This document shows positions 1 through 9,201 of a stretch of 34,623 bases of DNA, one piece after another. Location of the stretch: positions 1-34,623 of the forward strand of contig DCKE01000028.1 of NCBI GenBank assembly GCA_002320285.1, written 5' to 3'. The position numbers and the translations under genes were made by a program. The DNA comes from Flavobacteriaceae bacterium UBA1682 (GTDB lineage Bacteria > Bacteroidota > Bacteroidia > Flavobacteriales > Flavobacteriaceae). The notes under the pieces were generated by a model, which had not been told where the DNA came from, made no database searches, and worked only from the letters and a program-made list of their open reading frames with translations. The first letter of the stretch is position 1. Each line of letters opens with the position of its first letter.

Positions 1-1829
1 CAATCGATAAAAACACGACCAACAGTACTTTGACCGTTGCCGATGGTAAATTGGTATTGACGGATAGCGACGGTAATGCGGTAGATGTCTTGTTAAGCGC
101 GATCGATAAAAACACGACCAACAGCACTTTGACGGTAGCTGATGGTAAATTGGTTTTAACGGATAGCGACGGCAATGCGGTAGACGTCTTGTTAAACACC
201 ATCGACACCAACAACATCAACGCGACTTTGGCTGTGGTAGGGTCAAATTTGGTTTTGACGGACAACAAAGGCGTAGCGGTTCAGATTGCATTAAGCGCGA
301 TTGACAAAAACACGACCAACAGCACGTTGGCGGTAGCCGATGGCAAATTGGTATTGACGGACAGTGACGGTAATGCGGTAGATGTCTTGTTAAGCGCGAT
401 CGACAAAAACACGACCAACAGCACTTTGACGGTAGCCGATGACAAATTGATTTTGACCGATAGTGATGGTAATATGGTAGACGTATTATTAAATGCGATT
501 GACACCAACAACATCAACGCGACTTTAGCTGTGGTGGGAACGAATTTGGTTTTGACCGACAACAAAGGAGTAGCGGTTCAGATCGCCTTGAGTGCAATCG
601 ACAAAAACACGACCAACAGCACGTTGGCGGTAGCCGATGGTAAATTGGTATTGACGGACAGTGACGGTAATGCGGTAGATGTCTTGTTAAGCGCGATCGA
701 TAAAAACACCACCAACAGCACTTTGACGGTAGCCGATGACAAATTGATTTTAACGGATAGCGACGGCAATACGGTTGATGTTTTGTTAAACACCATTGAC
801 ACCAACAACATCAACGCGACTTTAGCTGTGGTGGGAACGAATTTGGTTTTGACCGACAACAAAGGAGTAGCGGTTCAGATCGCCTTGAGTGCGATCGACA
901 AAAACACGACCAACAGCACGTTGGCGGTAGCCGATGGTAAATTGGTCTTGACGGACAGCGACGGTAATGCGGTAGATGTGTTGTTAAGCGCAATCGATAA
1001 AAACACGACCAACAGCACTTTGACGGTAGCTGATGACAAATTGATTTTAACGGATAGCGACGGCAATACGGTTGATGTTTTGTTAAACACCATCGACACC
1101 AACAACATCAACGCGACTTTGGCTGTGGTGGGAACGAATTTGGTTTTGACCGACAACAAAGGCGTAGCGGTTCAGATTGCATTAAGCGCGATCGACAAAA
1201 ATACGACCAACAGTACGTTGACTTTAGCGGCTGGTGTTTTAACATTGACTGATAGTGCAGAAGGTGCTGTCTCTGCAGATTTGAATGCGCTAGCGGTGGA
1301 ACCATGGAATAATGCTGCTGATGGAACAAAAGCCACATCGAATACGCAGTCTATTTATCAAATGGGACAAGTTGCAGTGGGAGTAGCGGTTCCCTCACAA
1401 CGATTGGATGTAGCAAATGGTAATGTTAGAGTTAGAGATATCAATACAGCAGTGGGTGCTGCAACGGATAAAGTGGTGGTAGCAGACGCGACGGGAATTT
1501 TGAAAACGGTTAAATCAACCATGCCGAAATTCTTTTATATGCCATCGATATTGATAGATGTTCAAAATTTAAATGCAACTTATGTACTGGATTTATATGC
1601 ACAATATACCTCTCAGTTTGTAAACGTACCGGCAACGCAAAGAAATCCAACATCACAAGCGAATATACCATATATCGCAACAAATACGGAATTGGATTAT
1701 TACATCACTTATTTCGACAATTTGGCAATTCAAGTTTTATCCGTATCAAACGATGGAAAACTAACTTATAAAGTAGTCGGCAATGCAACACGCAATTCTT
1801 TTGTAAACATAGTATTTGTAATTAAATAA
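1..1829 (+). CDS. Giant repeat surface adhesin, 3' part (5' end outside window)
   Basis: The reading frame is open from the first bases (codons begin at 3) and ends at TAA 1827-1829, so only the C-terminal ~609 residues are present. They consist of thirteen 33-residue units (about 430 residues) with the pattern IDKNTTNSTL..ADGKLVLTD.DGN.VDVLL, then a unique tail of about 180 residues containing a QVAVGVAVPSQRLDV segment like those next to fibre or adhesin ends in Flavobacteriia. The repeats are rich in Asp, Asn and Thr with alternating hydrophobic residues, which fits a beta-solenoid or stacked beta-strand rod. No type A or type B T9SS sorting domain is visible at the end. It is followed by four or five closely spaced genes including a PorP/SprF partner. 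The surface-adhesin role is inferred from repeats and context; the exact ligand cannot be told. Confidence 0.8.
   Translation, partial: IDKNTTNSTLTVADGKLVLTDSDGNAVDVLLSAIDKNTTNSTLTVADGKLVLTDSDGNAVDVLLNTIDTNNINATLAVVGSNLVLTDNKGVAVQIALSAIDKNTTNSTLAVADGKLVLTDSDGNAVDVLLSAIDKNTTNSTLTVADDKLILTDSDGNMVDVLLNAIDTNNINATLAVVGTNLVLTDNKGVAVQIALSAIDKNTTNSTLAVADGKLVLTDSDGNAVDVLLSAIDKNTTNSTLTVADDKLILTDSDGNTVDVLLNTIDTNNINATLAVVGTNLVLTDNKGVAVQIALSAIDKNTTNSTLAVADGKLVLTDSDGNAVDVLLSAIDKNTTNSTLTVADDKLILTDSDGNTVDVLLNTIDTNNINATLAVVGTNLVLTDNKGVAVQIALSAIDKNTTNSTLTLAAGVLTLTDSAEGAVSADLNALAVEPWNNAADGTKATSNTQSIYQMGQVAVGVAVPSQRLDVANGNVRVRDINTAVGAATDKVVVADATGILKTVKSTMPKFFYMPSILIDVQNLNATYVLDLYAQYTSQFVNVPATQRNPTSQANIPYIATNTELDYYITYFDNLAIQVLSVSNDGKLTYKVVGNATRNSFVNIVFVIK
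3..1289 (+). repeat. 13 tandem 99-bp coding repeats in a 297-bp higher-order period
   Basis: Units begin at 3, 102, 201, 300, 399, 498, 597, 696, 795, 894, 993, 1092 and 1191, each exactly 33 codons. Three unit types alternate: A (NST..VADGKLVLTD), B (NSTLTVADDKLILTD, VDVLL ending) and C (IDTNNINATLAVVGTNLV). A, B and C together give a 297-bp super-unit, and the copies at 300, 597 and 894 are nearly identical at base level. The last unit (1191-1289) is degenerate, as expected at the edge of an array. The pattern indicates recent expansion by unequal crossover or slippage of the 297-bp unit. Confidence 0.95.
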
Positions 1830-1836
1830 CTGAGCG

Positions 1837-2325
1837 ATGAGAACGATATATACAATTCTTTGTGTTTTGATGCTATTGTGCGTCACTGTGGATGCACAAG
1901 CTCAGTCTACTAAGAGCAAACAATACGATAAGTGGATACAGGATAAACCGACGGTGGAAGCCCAGGAGATTAAAAGGATGTTATTTGAAACAGTACCGAA
2001 ATGGTATGCAGATAAAAATACTTCGCAGCAGTTATGGGAGGGAACCGTGCTGAGCGTAGATATGACGTGGGACGCATTAGATCAATTGAAAGCGACCTCC
2101 AATCAATCGCTGCTGAATAAGGTTCAGATCATTAAGATCCTATGGACTCCAGCTAGTAAAGCAATGCTTGATCCGAGTTATTTTACACTATTTCCACATT
2201 TAAAATATGTGATCATTAGTTTTTACGAAGATTATAAATACGAGCAAGTTGAAAAACTACTGGATAGTTCTATTCATAATCAACCGTATGAAATAGTTTT
2301 AATGCGACTTAACAATCCTAAATAA
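1837..2325 (+). CDS. Small secreted protein of unknown function
   Basis: This encodes 162 residues. An N-terminal signal peptide is clear: Arg2, a hydrophobic core at residues 4-18 and a likely signal peptidase I site after Ala-Gln-Ala (residue 22). The mature part has no domain I recognise; it is mixed alpha/beta with several Trp and Tyr residues and a hydrophobic strand (YVIISFYED) near residues 125-135. It starts only 7 bp after the adhesin stop and ends 8 bp before the next gene, so it is almost certainly co-transcribed with them. A periplasmic or surface accessory role for the adhesin or its export is inferred from position only. Confidence 0.75.
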   Translation: MRTIYTILCVLMLLCVTVDAQAQSTKSKQYDKWIQDKPTVEAQEIKRMLFETVPKWYADKNTSQQLWEGTVLSVDMTWDALDQLKATSNQSLLNKVQIIKILWTPASKAMLDPSYFTLFPHLKYVIISFYEDYKYEQVEKLLDSSIHNQPYEIVLMRLNNPK

Positions 2326-2333
2326 GAAAACAG

Positions 2334-4913
2334 ATGGATATCTTAAGAAAAAAAATCTGCAACAGAGGGCTACTTCTGTGGGTACTGATGGCGTGGAGTT
2401 TGGTTGCTTGCAATCAATTTGCACGTGCGCAGGCATTGAACAAAGTAGCGTTTGCACCGAGAAGTTCTGCTGTAGTAGCAGATCCGTATAAGTCCGTTTT
2501 GAACTATAATCTTCGCGGTGATTTTGTGATGATTGGAAACTCTAACGTATTTCTAAATCCGTATACGGATGGTGGAAATAATTCAGGAGATATGAAGTTT
2601 TCCAATTTGGATCCCACGAATGCTACAATAAAGAATTCTTCTTCGTCGAGATTGGCCTTACCGATACCGAACAATGTAGATGCACCGTGTACAAAAATAA
2701 TTTATGCTGGTTTATATTGGGCTGGACGTGGGGATGATACCTCTTCGGATGTATTAGTCAAAGCGGGAAATGCAGGAAATGGATTGAATAAGAAAAAAAT
2801 CCAGTTCAAGGCACCGGGAATGGCTAACTATGTGGAGTTAACTACCGATAAAATTTATTATGGAGGTTCAGATGTATACGGTATGTATTCCAGTTATGTA
2901 GATGTAACCACTTATGTCAAAGCTGGTGGTGTAGGAGATTATTTTGTTGGAAATATAGCGACATTTCAAGGAACAGGTGGTGATATTGGATATTATGGAG
3001 GTTGGGGAATGGTTGTCATCTATGAAAATCCGACGATGAAATGGCGAGATATTACGGTATTTGACGGTTTTAGTCAGATTGCTTGGGATGGTACGACACA
3101 AGGTCTTAGTCGTGTGACCACTTATGGTAATCTAGCCGTTTCTGGATTTCGTGCCGCTCAAAGTGGCGCGATTAATATCAAGATGGGTATGATGGCTGGT
3201 GAGGGAGATAGAGATATTAGTGGCGATTCGTTTGATATTCGAAAATTGGCGACCAACACTTGGCAAACCCTGTCACACACGCAAAATACGGCTAATAACT
3301 TTTTTAATTCGTCGATTTTTACTGGTGGTAATGCCCGAAATCCTAATAATCTAAACAATTATGGAATCGATATTGCCATGTTTGATTTGCCCAATACTGG
3401 TAATGTACTCATCGGGAACAATCAAACCCAAACGGCTTTTAGATTTGGAACTACCCAAGATGTATATAGTATTTTCAACATTACTTTTGCCGTAGATGCC
3501 TACGTACCCGAGATGGATGCGCTAAATACGCGAACCGATGCCGGAGCGGCCTCTGACAATGTAGTGCCCGGACAAGAATTAGAATTTACGATAAGCCTAA
3601 AAAACAAAGGTTCGGAACCTATTATCAATGGAAAAATTGAGATTCCCATTCCGCCCAACATGCATTATGTATCGGCAAGCGCTACACCGGCCGTAGGTAC
3701 GGTTACTTGGAGTCATCCATCGAGTACCGATCCCGTTTTAACTCCAGGAGGTAAAATTGTGTGGGATCTGACTGGTGTTGAAATTCCAAATAACAATTTG
3801 GTTTATTCGACCCTAAAATATAAATTAAGAGTAACGACCAACTGTGCTTTGTTGCAAACTTCGAGTAGTGACTGTGCTTTAAAATCGGAAGTTAACGGAA
3901 GTTTTACCGGACTAGGAAAAAATTCCTTAAAACCATTAGATCTGAAGTTTATAAAGGGTTATATAACCGGTGCAAATTGTGTTGGTCAACCGATTTATGA
4001 TCCTTATAATATCAATGTAGTGCCATCTGAGGCCTTTTTGGCCAATTGTGTAAGTGTTGCACAAGTGACAGATCCAATGACATTTAATTATTTCTGTAGC
4101 GTGCCAAATAATGCTATAGACAGAGCTGTGGTAGCTTCGAAATACCCTGCTGGAACCACTTTTTATAAAAGTCAAACCGACGGAATAATCAATCCTGCCA
4201 ATTTGGTAAGTGGAAACTTTAGTGTATTGGCTGGAACAAATAGTTTTTATGCCGTAGTATATGGAATGAAACCCGGTTGTTATGTGAAATTTAATATCAA
4301 TTTGACCTCGGTAACCACTATACCTACTGCCGCTAATGTTACGGCTTGTTTTGGAGCTGCATACAATTTAGATGTGGCGCTTTCGGCTGTTGGAGTGACC
4401 AATCAATTTGAACTGTATTATTTTGCAACCTCCACCAACACAACTCCCTTGACAACCATTCCGCATCCAACAGCAGTAGGCGTATATACATACTACGTCG
4501 CTGAAGGGAAAATGGTCAATGCCCAATTGTGTGTCGGAAATAAAATAGCTTTCACGGTTACCATTCTGGCTGGACCTACGGGAACCTTACCACAAGTCGC
4601 ATACAGCATTTGTGACGATGCTGTTCAGATGATTGAGTTGCAAACAACAGCTGCTCAAATTAATTGGCAGATTATGGTCGGAAATGTATGGCAAGACATA
4701 AGTACGGCCAACTGGTCGGGTGTTTTTACTGTAAATGGTAATCAAATCTCTATCGGAATTGGCTATGCGAATGTTTCGACTGCTAAAATTCGTGCTGTGA
4801 TGAAGTCTAATGCCGGTTGTGAAACCATCAGTCAAGAGGTAACACTGACGTTTAAAGGCTGTAAGCTGCCTACCAATCCGATGATACCATCAAAATTTAT
4901 AATACGAATTTGA
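2334..4913 (+). CDS. Large secreted surface protein with DUF11-like repeat region
   Basis: The product has 859 residues. The N-terminus carries a signal sequence with two possible processing sites: a lipobox-like Leu-Val-Ala-Cys at 23-26, and a signal peptidase I site after Ala-Arg-Ala-Gln-Ala at 34. The N-terminal half (about 45-390) is Gly/Asn-rich and resembles the conserved region of flavobacterial proteins with DUF11-type repeats (NLRGDFVMIGNS, YAGLYWAGRGDD). A DUF11/isopeptide-like beta domain follows around 395-510 (VPGQELEFTISLKNKGSEP), then Cys-containing Ig-like segments up to the end. No T9SS sorting domain is visible at the C-terminus, although the gene directly downstream encodes one. 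Stop and next start are 1 bp apart, so the two are probably translationally coupled and act together. Function beyond surface or extracellular protein is unknown. Confidence 0.75.
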   Translation: MDILRKKICNRGLLLWVLMAWSLVACNQFARAQALNKVAFAPRSSAVVADPYKSVLNYNLRGDFVMIGNSNVFLNPYTDGGNNSGDMKFSNLDPTNATIKNSSSSRLALPIPNNVDAPCTKIIYAGLYWAGRGDDTSSDVLVKAGNAGNGLNKKKIQFKAPGMANYVELTTDKIYYGGSDVYGMYSSYVDVTTYVKAGGVGDYFVGNIATFQGTGGDIGYYGGWGMVVIYENPTMKWRDITVFDGFSQIAWDGTTQGLSRVTTYGNLAVSGFRAAQSGAINIKMGMMAGEGDRDISGDSFDIRKLATNTWQTLSHTQNTANNFFNSSIFTGGNARNPNNLNNYGIDIAMFDLPNTGNVLIGNNQTQTAFRFGTTQDVYSIFNITFAVDAYVPEMDALNTRTDAGAASDNVVPGQELEFTISLKNKGSEPIINGKIEIPIPPNMHYVSASATPAVGTVTWSHPSSTDPVLTPGGKIVWDLTGVEIPNNNLVYSTLKYKLRVTTNCALLQTSSSDCALKSEVNGSFTGLGKNSLKPLDLKFIKGYITGANCVGQPIYDPYNINVVPSEAFLANCVSVAQVTDPMTFNYFCSVPNNAIDRAVVASKYPAGTTFYKSQTDGIINPANLVSGNFSVLAGTNSFYAVVYGMKPGCYVKFNINLTSVTTIPTAANVTACFGAAYNLDVALSAVGVTNQFELYYFATSTNTTPLTTIPHPTAVGVYTYYVAEGKMVNAQLCVGNKIAFTVTILAGPTGTLPQVAYSICDDAVQMIELQTTAAQINWQIMVGNVWQDISTANWSGVFTVNGNQISIGIGYANVSTAKIRAVMKSNAGCETISQEVTLTFKGCKLPTNPMIPSKFIIRI

Positions 4914-4914
4914 T

Positions 4915-6177
4915 ATGAAAACGATACAAAAACTTTTTTATAGTGCATGGGTAATCGCTCTTTTCCCTATACAGGGGAAAGGGCAGACCGCCAATGCTGG
5001 GATCTTAACCGTGATGCCCGAAACCAGCTTAACAACGGCTGCCGATTTCTTAAACCTAAAAGATGCATCGGTATTCAATGACGGATCGATATATTATCAG
5101 GCCAATTTTGATAACGAAGGACTCTATACTTACTCAACGCAAAAGAAATCATCCTATGCAGTTTTTCAACAGCCTGCTGATAAAACAGCCAACCAGCAAC
5201 TGTCAGGGAGTATTCCCTCAAGTTTTTATGACGTGTTGTTTCACAGCCCTGTTGCCGGTAGTGGATTTGATTTAAAAAACGATATGAGTATAAACGGAAA
5301 GGCGAATTTTTTAAATGGAATCGTCACTATAGATTCATTAAATGGATATATGCTTTTTGAATCTGGGGCACAGGCAGTCAACGTCTCTGACAAGAGTTTT
5401 GCTGATGGACTCGTAGAGAAAATAGGACGGGAATCTTTTGTTTACCCCATAGGTGATAAAAACATATACAGAATGGCTCAAATTAGTGCGCCTCCGAATA
5501 TTAAAGACGCTTTTACAGCAAAGTATTATTTGGATAATTCCAACAAACAGCATGCTCATAGTAGTAAAACAGGGGTCATTAACCTCATCAATGATGCAGA
5601 ATATTGGATCGTTGAGCGAAGTAACACTCAAAATAATATCATGCTTACATTGAGTTGGAATACCAAGGTTACTCCTGCGGTTTTGTTGACCGACGACGCT
5701 AAAAATTTGAGAATCCTTCGATGGGATGCTGTGCAATCTCTGTGGGTAGATGAAGGAGGAGTAGTAGATGTCGGAGCCCAAACGGTGACTTCGCCTACAG
5801 TTGTTGAAGGTTACGGAATGTTTACTTTGGGTACGGTAAAACCCAATTTGGTATTCGAAGGAGATGTGGTTATTTACAATGCGGTCAGTCCTGATGGAGA
5901 TGGTAAAAACGATTACTTTATTATAGATAACATCGAAAGATTTCCCAAAAATACGGTACAAATATATAATCGTTGGGGTGTGAAGGTCTATGAAACCGAT
6001 GCATACAACAGTTCGGGAAATGTCTTCAGAGGCATATCTGAAGGACGGGTAACTTTGAATAAAGAAGAGAAATTACCAACCGGCACTTACTTTTATATCG
6101 TTCAATATGAAGTGGTTGTTGGAGGAACAGCGGAAACTATCAAAAAAGCAGGTTATCTGCATTTAGAAAACAACTAA
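4915..6177 (+). CDS. Secreted protein with T9SS type B sorting domain (gliding motility-associated C-terminal domain)
   Basis: The product has 420 residues with a signal peptide (hydrophobic stretch 10-20, likely cleavage after the Gly-Gln at about 24). The middle contains beta-rich segments with no domain I can name. The last ~95 residues match the CHU_C/type B sorting domain: a VSPDGDGKNDYF motif around residues 323-334, then VQIYNRWGVKVYE, a Gly-rich turn, and LPTGTYFYIVQYE before a terminal strand ending in AGYLHLENN. Proteins with this domain are exported by the type IX system and held at the surface, usually with a SprF/PorP partner; that partner is the next gene, 15 bp away. The assignment of the sorting domain is firm; the role of the rest is not. 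Confidence 0.88.
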   Translation: MKTIQKLFYSAWVIALFPIQGKGQTANAGILTVMPETSLTTAADFLNLKDASVFNDGSIYYQANFDNEGLYTYSTQKKSSYAVFQQPADKTANQQLSGSIPSSFYDVLFHSPVAGSGFDLKNDMSINGKANFLNGIVTIDSLNGYMLFESGAQAVNVSDKSFADGLVEKIGRESFVYPIGDKNIYRMAQISAPPNIKDAFTAKYYLDNSNKQHAHSSKTGVINLINDAEYWIVERSNTQNNIMLTLSWNTKVTPAVLLTDDAKNLRILRWDAVQSLWVDEGGVVDVGAQTVTSPTVVEGYGMFTLGTVKPNLVFEGDVVIYNAVSPDGDGKNDYFIIDNIERFPKNTVQIYNRWGVKVYETDAYNSSGNVFRGISEGRVTLNKEEKLPTGTYFYIVQYEVVVGGTAETIKKAGYLHLENN

Positions 6178-6192
6178 TCTAAACTGAACAAG

Positions 6193-7125
6193 ATGAAATT
6201 AAGAGATATCATAAGAGGATTTGGATATGCTACAGTTGTTTTTTGCAGTATAAATCAAATGTATGGACAGCAAGATCCTCAGTATACCCAATATATGTAT
6301 AATACGATTAATATCAATCCGGCTTATGCGGGTTCACGAGGAGTGATGAGCATATTTGGATTGTATCGTACGCAGTGGGTAGGCTTGGATGGCGCTCCAA
6401 AAACAGCAGCCTTCTCTATAAACACTCCGATCAATAACTCTAAATTGGGTTTGGGACTTTCCTTTGTCAATGAAGCTATTGGTGCAATGGATGAAAATGC
6501 CATCTCGGCAGATTTATCGTACACGATTGATTTGGGAGAACGTTATAAGTTGGCCTTTGGAATCAAAGGATCTGCCAACCTGCTTAATGTAGATTATACC
6601 AAGCTAAATCAGTATAATCCAAACGATCCGATGCTGGCCAACAATATAGAGAACCAGTTTACTCCCAATATTGGAGCTGGTGTGTATTTGCACTCAGAGA
6701 AAACCTATATCGGTTTATCTGTACCGAACTTTTTGGAAACCGAGCGATACGATGACAATATCGTGTCGACGGCCAAACAAAAAATGCATTTTTATTTAAT
6801 GGGGGGGCATGTATTTGACCTGAGCCCAAGTCTTAAGTTTAAACCTGCATTTTTAGTAAAAGCCGTCTCGGGCGCACCTTTACAGGCAGATATCACCGCG
6901 AACTTTATGTTTGTAGATAAATTTGTTATTGGAGGAGCTTACCGTTGGGATGCAGCATTTAGTGGTTTAGTTGGGTTTCAAGTTACAGACGGACTGTTTG
7001 TAGGTTATAGTTACGATGCAGAGACGACCAAACTGGCGCATTACAATTCGGGATCGCATGAAATATTTTTGCGATTTGAACTATTTAATCGCTTTAACCG
7101 AATCAATACACCGAGATTCTTCTAA
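6193..7125 (+). CDS. PorP/SprF family type IX secretion outer-membrane protein
   Basis: The product has 310 residues with a signal peptide cleaved near Gly25. Directly after it comes the family signature QDPQYTQYMYN at 27-37 followed by NPAYAG, and the rest shows repeated amphipathic beta-strands of an outer-membrane barrel (for example LGLGLSFVNEAIG, FTPNIGAGVYL) ending with a terminal strand rich in Phe. Length matches the family. In Flavobacterium, SprF is needed for export or anchoring of the type B substrate SprB encoded just upstream; here the type B protein also lies immediately upstream. This makes it the likely dedicated partner for the 420-aa protein and perhaps the adhesin. Confidence 0.92.
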   Translation: MKLRDIIRGFGYATVVFCSINQMYGQQDPQYTQYMYNTININPAYAGSRGVMSIFGLYRTQWVGLDGAPKTAAFSINTPINNSKLGLGLSFVNEAIGAMDENAISADLSYTIDLGERYKLAFGIKGSANLLNVDYTKLNQYNPNDPMLANNIENQFTPNIGAGVYLHSEKTYIGLSVPNFLETERYDDNIVSTAKQKMHFYLMGGHVFDLSPSLKFKPAFLVKAVSGAPLQADITANFMFVDKFVIGGAYRWDAAFSGLVGFQVTDGLFVGYSYDAETTKLAHYNSGSHEIFLRFELFNRFNRINTPRFF

Positions 7126-7137
7126 TATTTAGAAAAA

Positions 7138-9081
7138 ATGAAAAGAACAGTACAAAATCTATTTAGCGCTGTATTAATATTGTTTTCGTTAAGCGCTACA
7201 GCTCAAGAGGGAAGTATTAAACGAGCGGATAAAAAATACGATAGTTATGCCTATATCGAGGCTTCAAAAGTCTATGAAAGGGTAGCTATGAAAGGTTTTA
7301 AGAGCCCAGACGTATTCAAGAAACTCGGAAATGCATATTATTTTAATGGCGATTTGGAAAGCGCTAATACCTGGTATGCTGCCTTGTTTGAGCTGACTCA
7401 AGAGGTGGAAAGCGAATATTTATACCGCTATGCACAAACTTTAAAAGCCACGGCTAATACCGAATTAGCGGCACAGTACCTAAAGCAGTTTAATACAGTT
7501 GAAAACAATCAAATTCGCGCTAAATTATATAGGGAGAACCTCGATTATTTAGAACAAATTAAAGCCAATTCAGGAAGGTATACCCTGGAGAATTTATCTT
7601 TAAATTCGGCGTATTCTGATTATGGAGCGGCGGTAATAGATCAGCAGTTGGTATTTGCTTCTGCTCGCGATACGGGCAGTGTGTCCAAGAAAATTCACTC
7701 CTGGACTAATGCCAGTTTCACCAGCTTGTATCAAGCACCCATATTAGCTGATGGATCGGTAGGAAAAGCGGTCGCTTTTGACAGCGGAGTGCGTTCAAAA
7801 TTCAATGAATCAACTCCAGTGTTTACTAAAGATGGGCAAACCATGTATTTTACGAGAAATAATTTCTTAAACGGGAAACGCGGTAAAGATGAAAATCGCA
7901 CCACCTTACTAAAGATTTACAGTGCACAAAAAGTCAATGGAAAGTGGACCAATATCAAAGAATTACCGTTTAATTCTGATAACTACAGTACCGCACATCC
8001 GGCTTTGAGTCCAGATGGGAAATGGATGTATTTCAGTTCTGATCGAAGCGGTACACTGGGACAATCTGATTTGTATCGCGTTCCCATATTGGCGGCAGAT
8101 CGTTTTGGACAACCTGAAAATCTCGGTAATCGAATCAATACAGAAGGGCGCGAGAGTTTTCCATTTATATCAGAACTCAATGAATTGTATTTTACCTCTG
8201 ATGGACATCCTGGTTTAGGCGGTTTGGATATTTTTGTAGTGAAAATTAAGGACGATAATACCTTGGGCGCAGTACAAAATATAGGAGCCCCAGCTAACAG
8301 TCCCTTTGACGATTTTGGGTGGACAATAAATACTGCAACAAAAAAAGGTTTTGTCAGTTCCAATAGAAAAGGTGGGGTCGGTAATGATGATATCTATTCC
8401 TTGATAGAAATGCAACCGCTATCGTGTATTCAAAAAATAACGGGAATCGTATATGATAAAACAGATCAACAAAAAAAGGTCGGTGCTAAAATGGCCCTGT
8501 ATGATGCTTTGTTTAACTTAGTAGGGGAAACAACTACAAACCATTTGGGGTATTATGAATTTGATAAACTACAATGTGGCGCAAAATACCGAGTTAATGC
8601 TCAAATCCCAGACTACAATACCGCAGAAGTAACGGTGGAACTGCCCAATATAAGCGGCACTACTCAGGTTGATTTCGGTTTGGAGAAAACAAAAATAATC
8701 ATTGAAAAAGGTACCGATTTATTCAAAGCATTAAGTCTAGAACCAATTTACTTTGATTTCGATAAGTCGTATATAAGACAAGATGCTGCTGTTGAATTGG
8801 CTAAAGTAGTGGAGGTATTACGAGAATATCCAAAGATTCGTATTGATGTTCGTTCGCATACTGATAGTAGAGGAGACGATCAATACAATATGATATTATC
8901 GCAAAAAAGAGCTGAAGCAACTAAAGCTTGGATTGAAGCACAAGGCATTGATAAAAATCGATTGTCCGCTAAAGGATATGGTGAAACTCAATTGGTCAAT
9001 TCGTGTTCAAATGGAGTTCCTTGCTCAGAAGTACAACACCAACAAAATAGAAGGAGTGAGTTTATCGTGTTGGAAATGTAG
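7138..9081 (+). CDS. OmpA-family protein with TPR, PD40 and carboxypeptidase-regulatory domains
   Basis: The product has 647 residues: signal peptide (1-22), TPR-like helices (about 25-120), PD40/WD40-like beta-propeller repeats (about 215-420; TPVFTKDGQTMYFTRN, ALSPDGKWMYFSSDRSG, LNELYFTSDG), a carboxypeptidase-regulatory-like beta sandwich (about 433-505; GIVYD...GYYEFDKL) and a C-terminal OmpA domain (about 535-647). The OmpA domain has FDFDKSYIR and the HTDSRGDDQYN...LSQKRA segment whose Asp and Arg bind diaminopimelate in peptidoglycan. This architecture is that of the T9SS-associated PorE-like proteins usually encoded after porP/sprF. It probably links the outer-membrane complex to the cell wall. 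It is the last gene of the operon, before the terminator at 9146. Confidence 0.9.
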   Translation: MKRTVQNLFSAVLILFSLSATAQEGSIKRADKKYDSYAYIEASKVYERVAMKGFKSPDVFKKLGNAYYFNGDLESANTWYAALFELTQEVESEYLYRYAQTLKATANTELAAQYLKQFNTVENNQIRAKLYRENLDYLEQIKANSGRYTLENLSLNSAYSDYGAAVIDQQLVFASARDTGSVSKKIHSWTNASFTSLYQAPILADGSVGKAVAFDSGVRSKFNESTPVFTKDGQTMYFTRNNFLNGKRGKDENRTTLLKIYSAQKVNGKWTNIKELPFNSDNYSTAHPALSPDGKWMYFSSDRSGTLGQSDLYRVPILAADRFGQPENLGNRINTEGRESFPFISELNELYFTSDGHPGLGGLDIFVVKIKDDNTLGAVQNIGAPANSPFDDFGWTINTATKKGFVSSNRKGGVGNDDIYSLIEMQPLSCIQKITGIVYDKTDQQKKVGAKMALYDALFNLVGETTTNHLGYYEFDKLQCGAKYRVNAQIPDYNTAEVTVELPNISGTTQVDFGLEKTKIIIEKGTDLFKALSLEPIYFDFDKSYIRQDAAVELAKVVEVLREYPKIRIDVRSHTDSRGDDQYNMILSQKRAEATKAWIEAQGIDKNRLSAKGYGETQLVNSCSNGVPCSEVQHQQNRRSEFIVLEM

Positions 9082-9145
9082 CGATATTCAGCAGACTTTA
9101 TAATTAAACAACAAATAACCAAAATTAAAGAACAGCCAAAATGAG

Positions 9146-9173
9146 AAAACCCTAACATCGTTAGGGTTTTTTT
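9146..9173 (+). terminator. Intrinsic terminator ending the surface-protein operon
   Basis: AAAACCCTAAC (9146-9156) pairs perfectly with GTTAGGGTTTT (9160-9170) around a 3-base ATC loop, and the T run continues to 9173. Because the 5' arm starts with AAAA, the hairpin can also work on the minus strand for the converging gene at 9202-10956. Confidence 0.9.
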
Positions 9174-9201
9174 CGTATCTTATCAGATGGGGGTATTGTT
9201 T

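Noticed and set aside
3..1289. CRISPR-like regular repeats
   Set aside because: Units are contiguous, 99 bp, coding and without unique spacers.
281..1338. Minus-strand frames of 60-94 codons spaced 297 bp apart
   Set aside because: They are mirror images of the coding repeats: the same shadow frame recurs with each repeat copy and has no start signals of its own.
5338..5961. A 207-codon minus-strand frame
   Set aside because: It lies wholly inside the type B sorting-domain gene, whose motifs are clear on the plus strand; its translation is Cys/Ile/Arg-rich and shows no domain.
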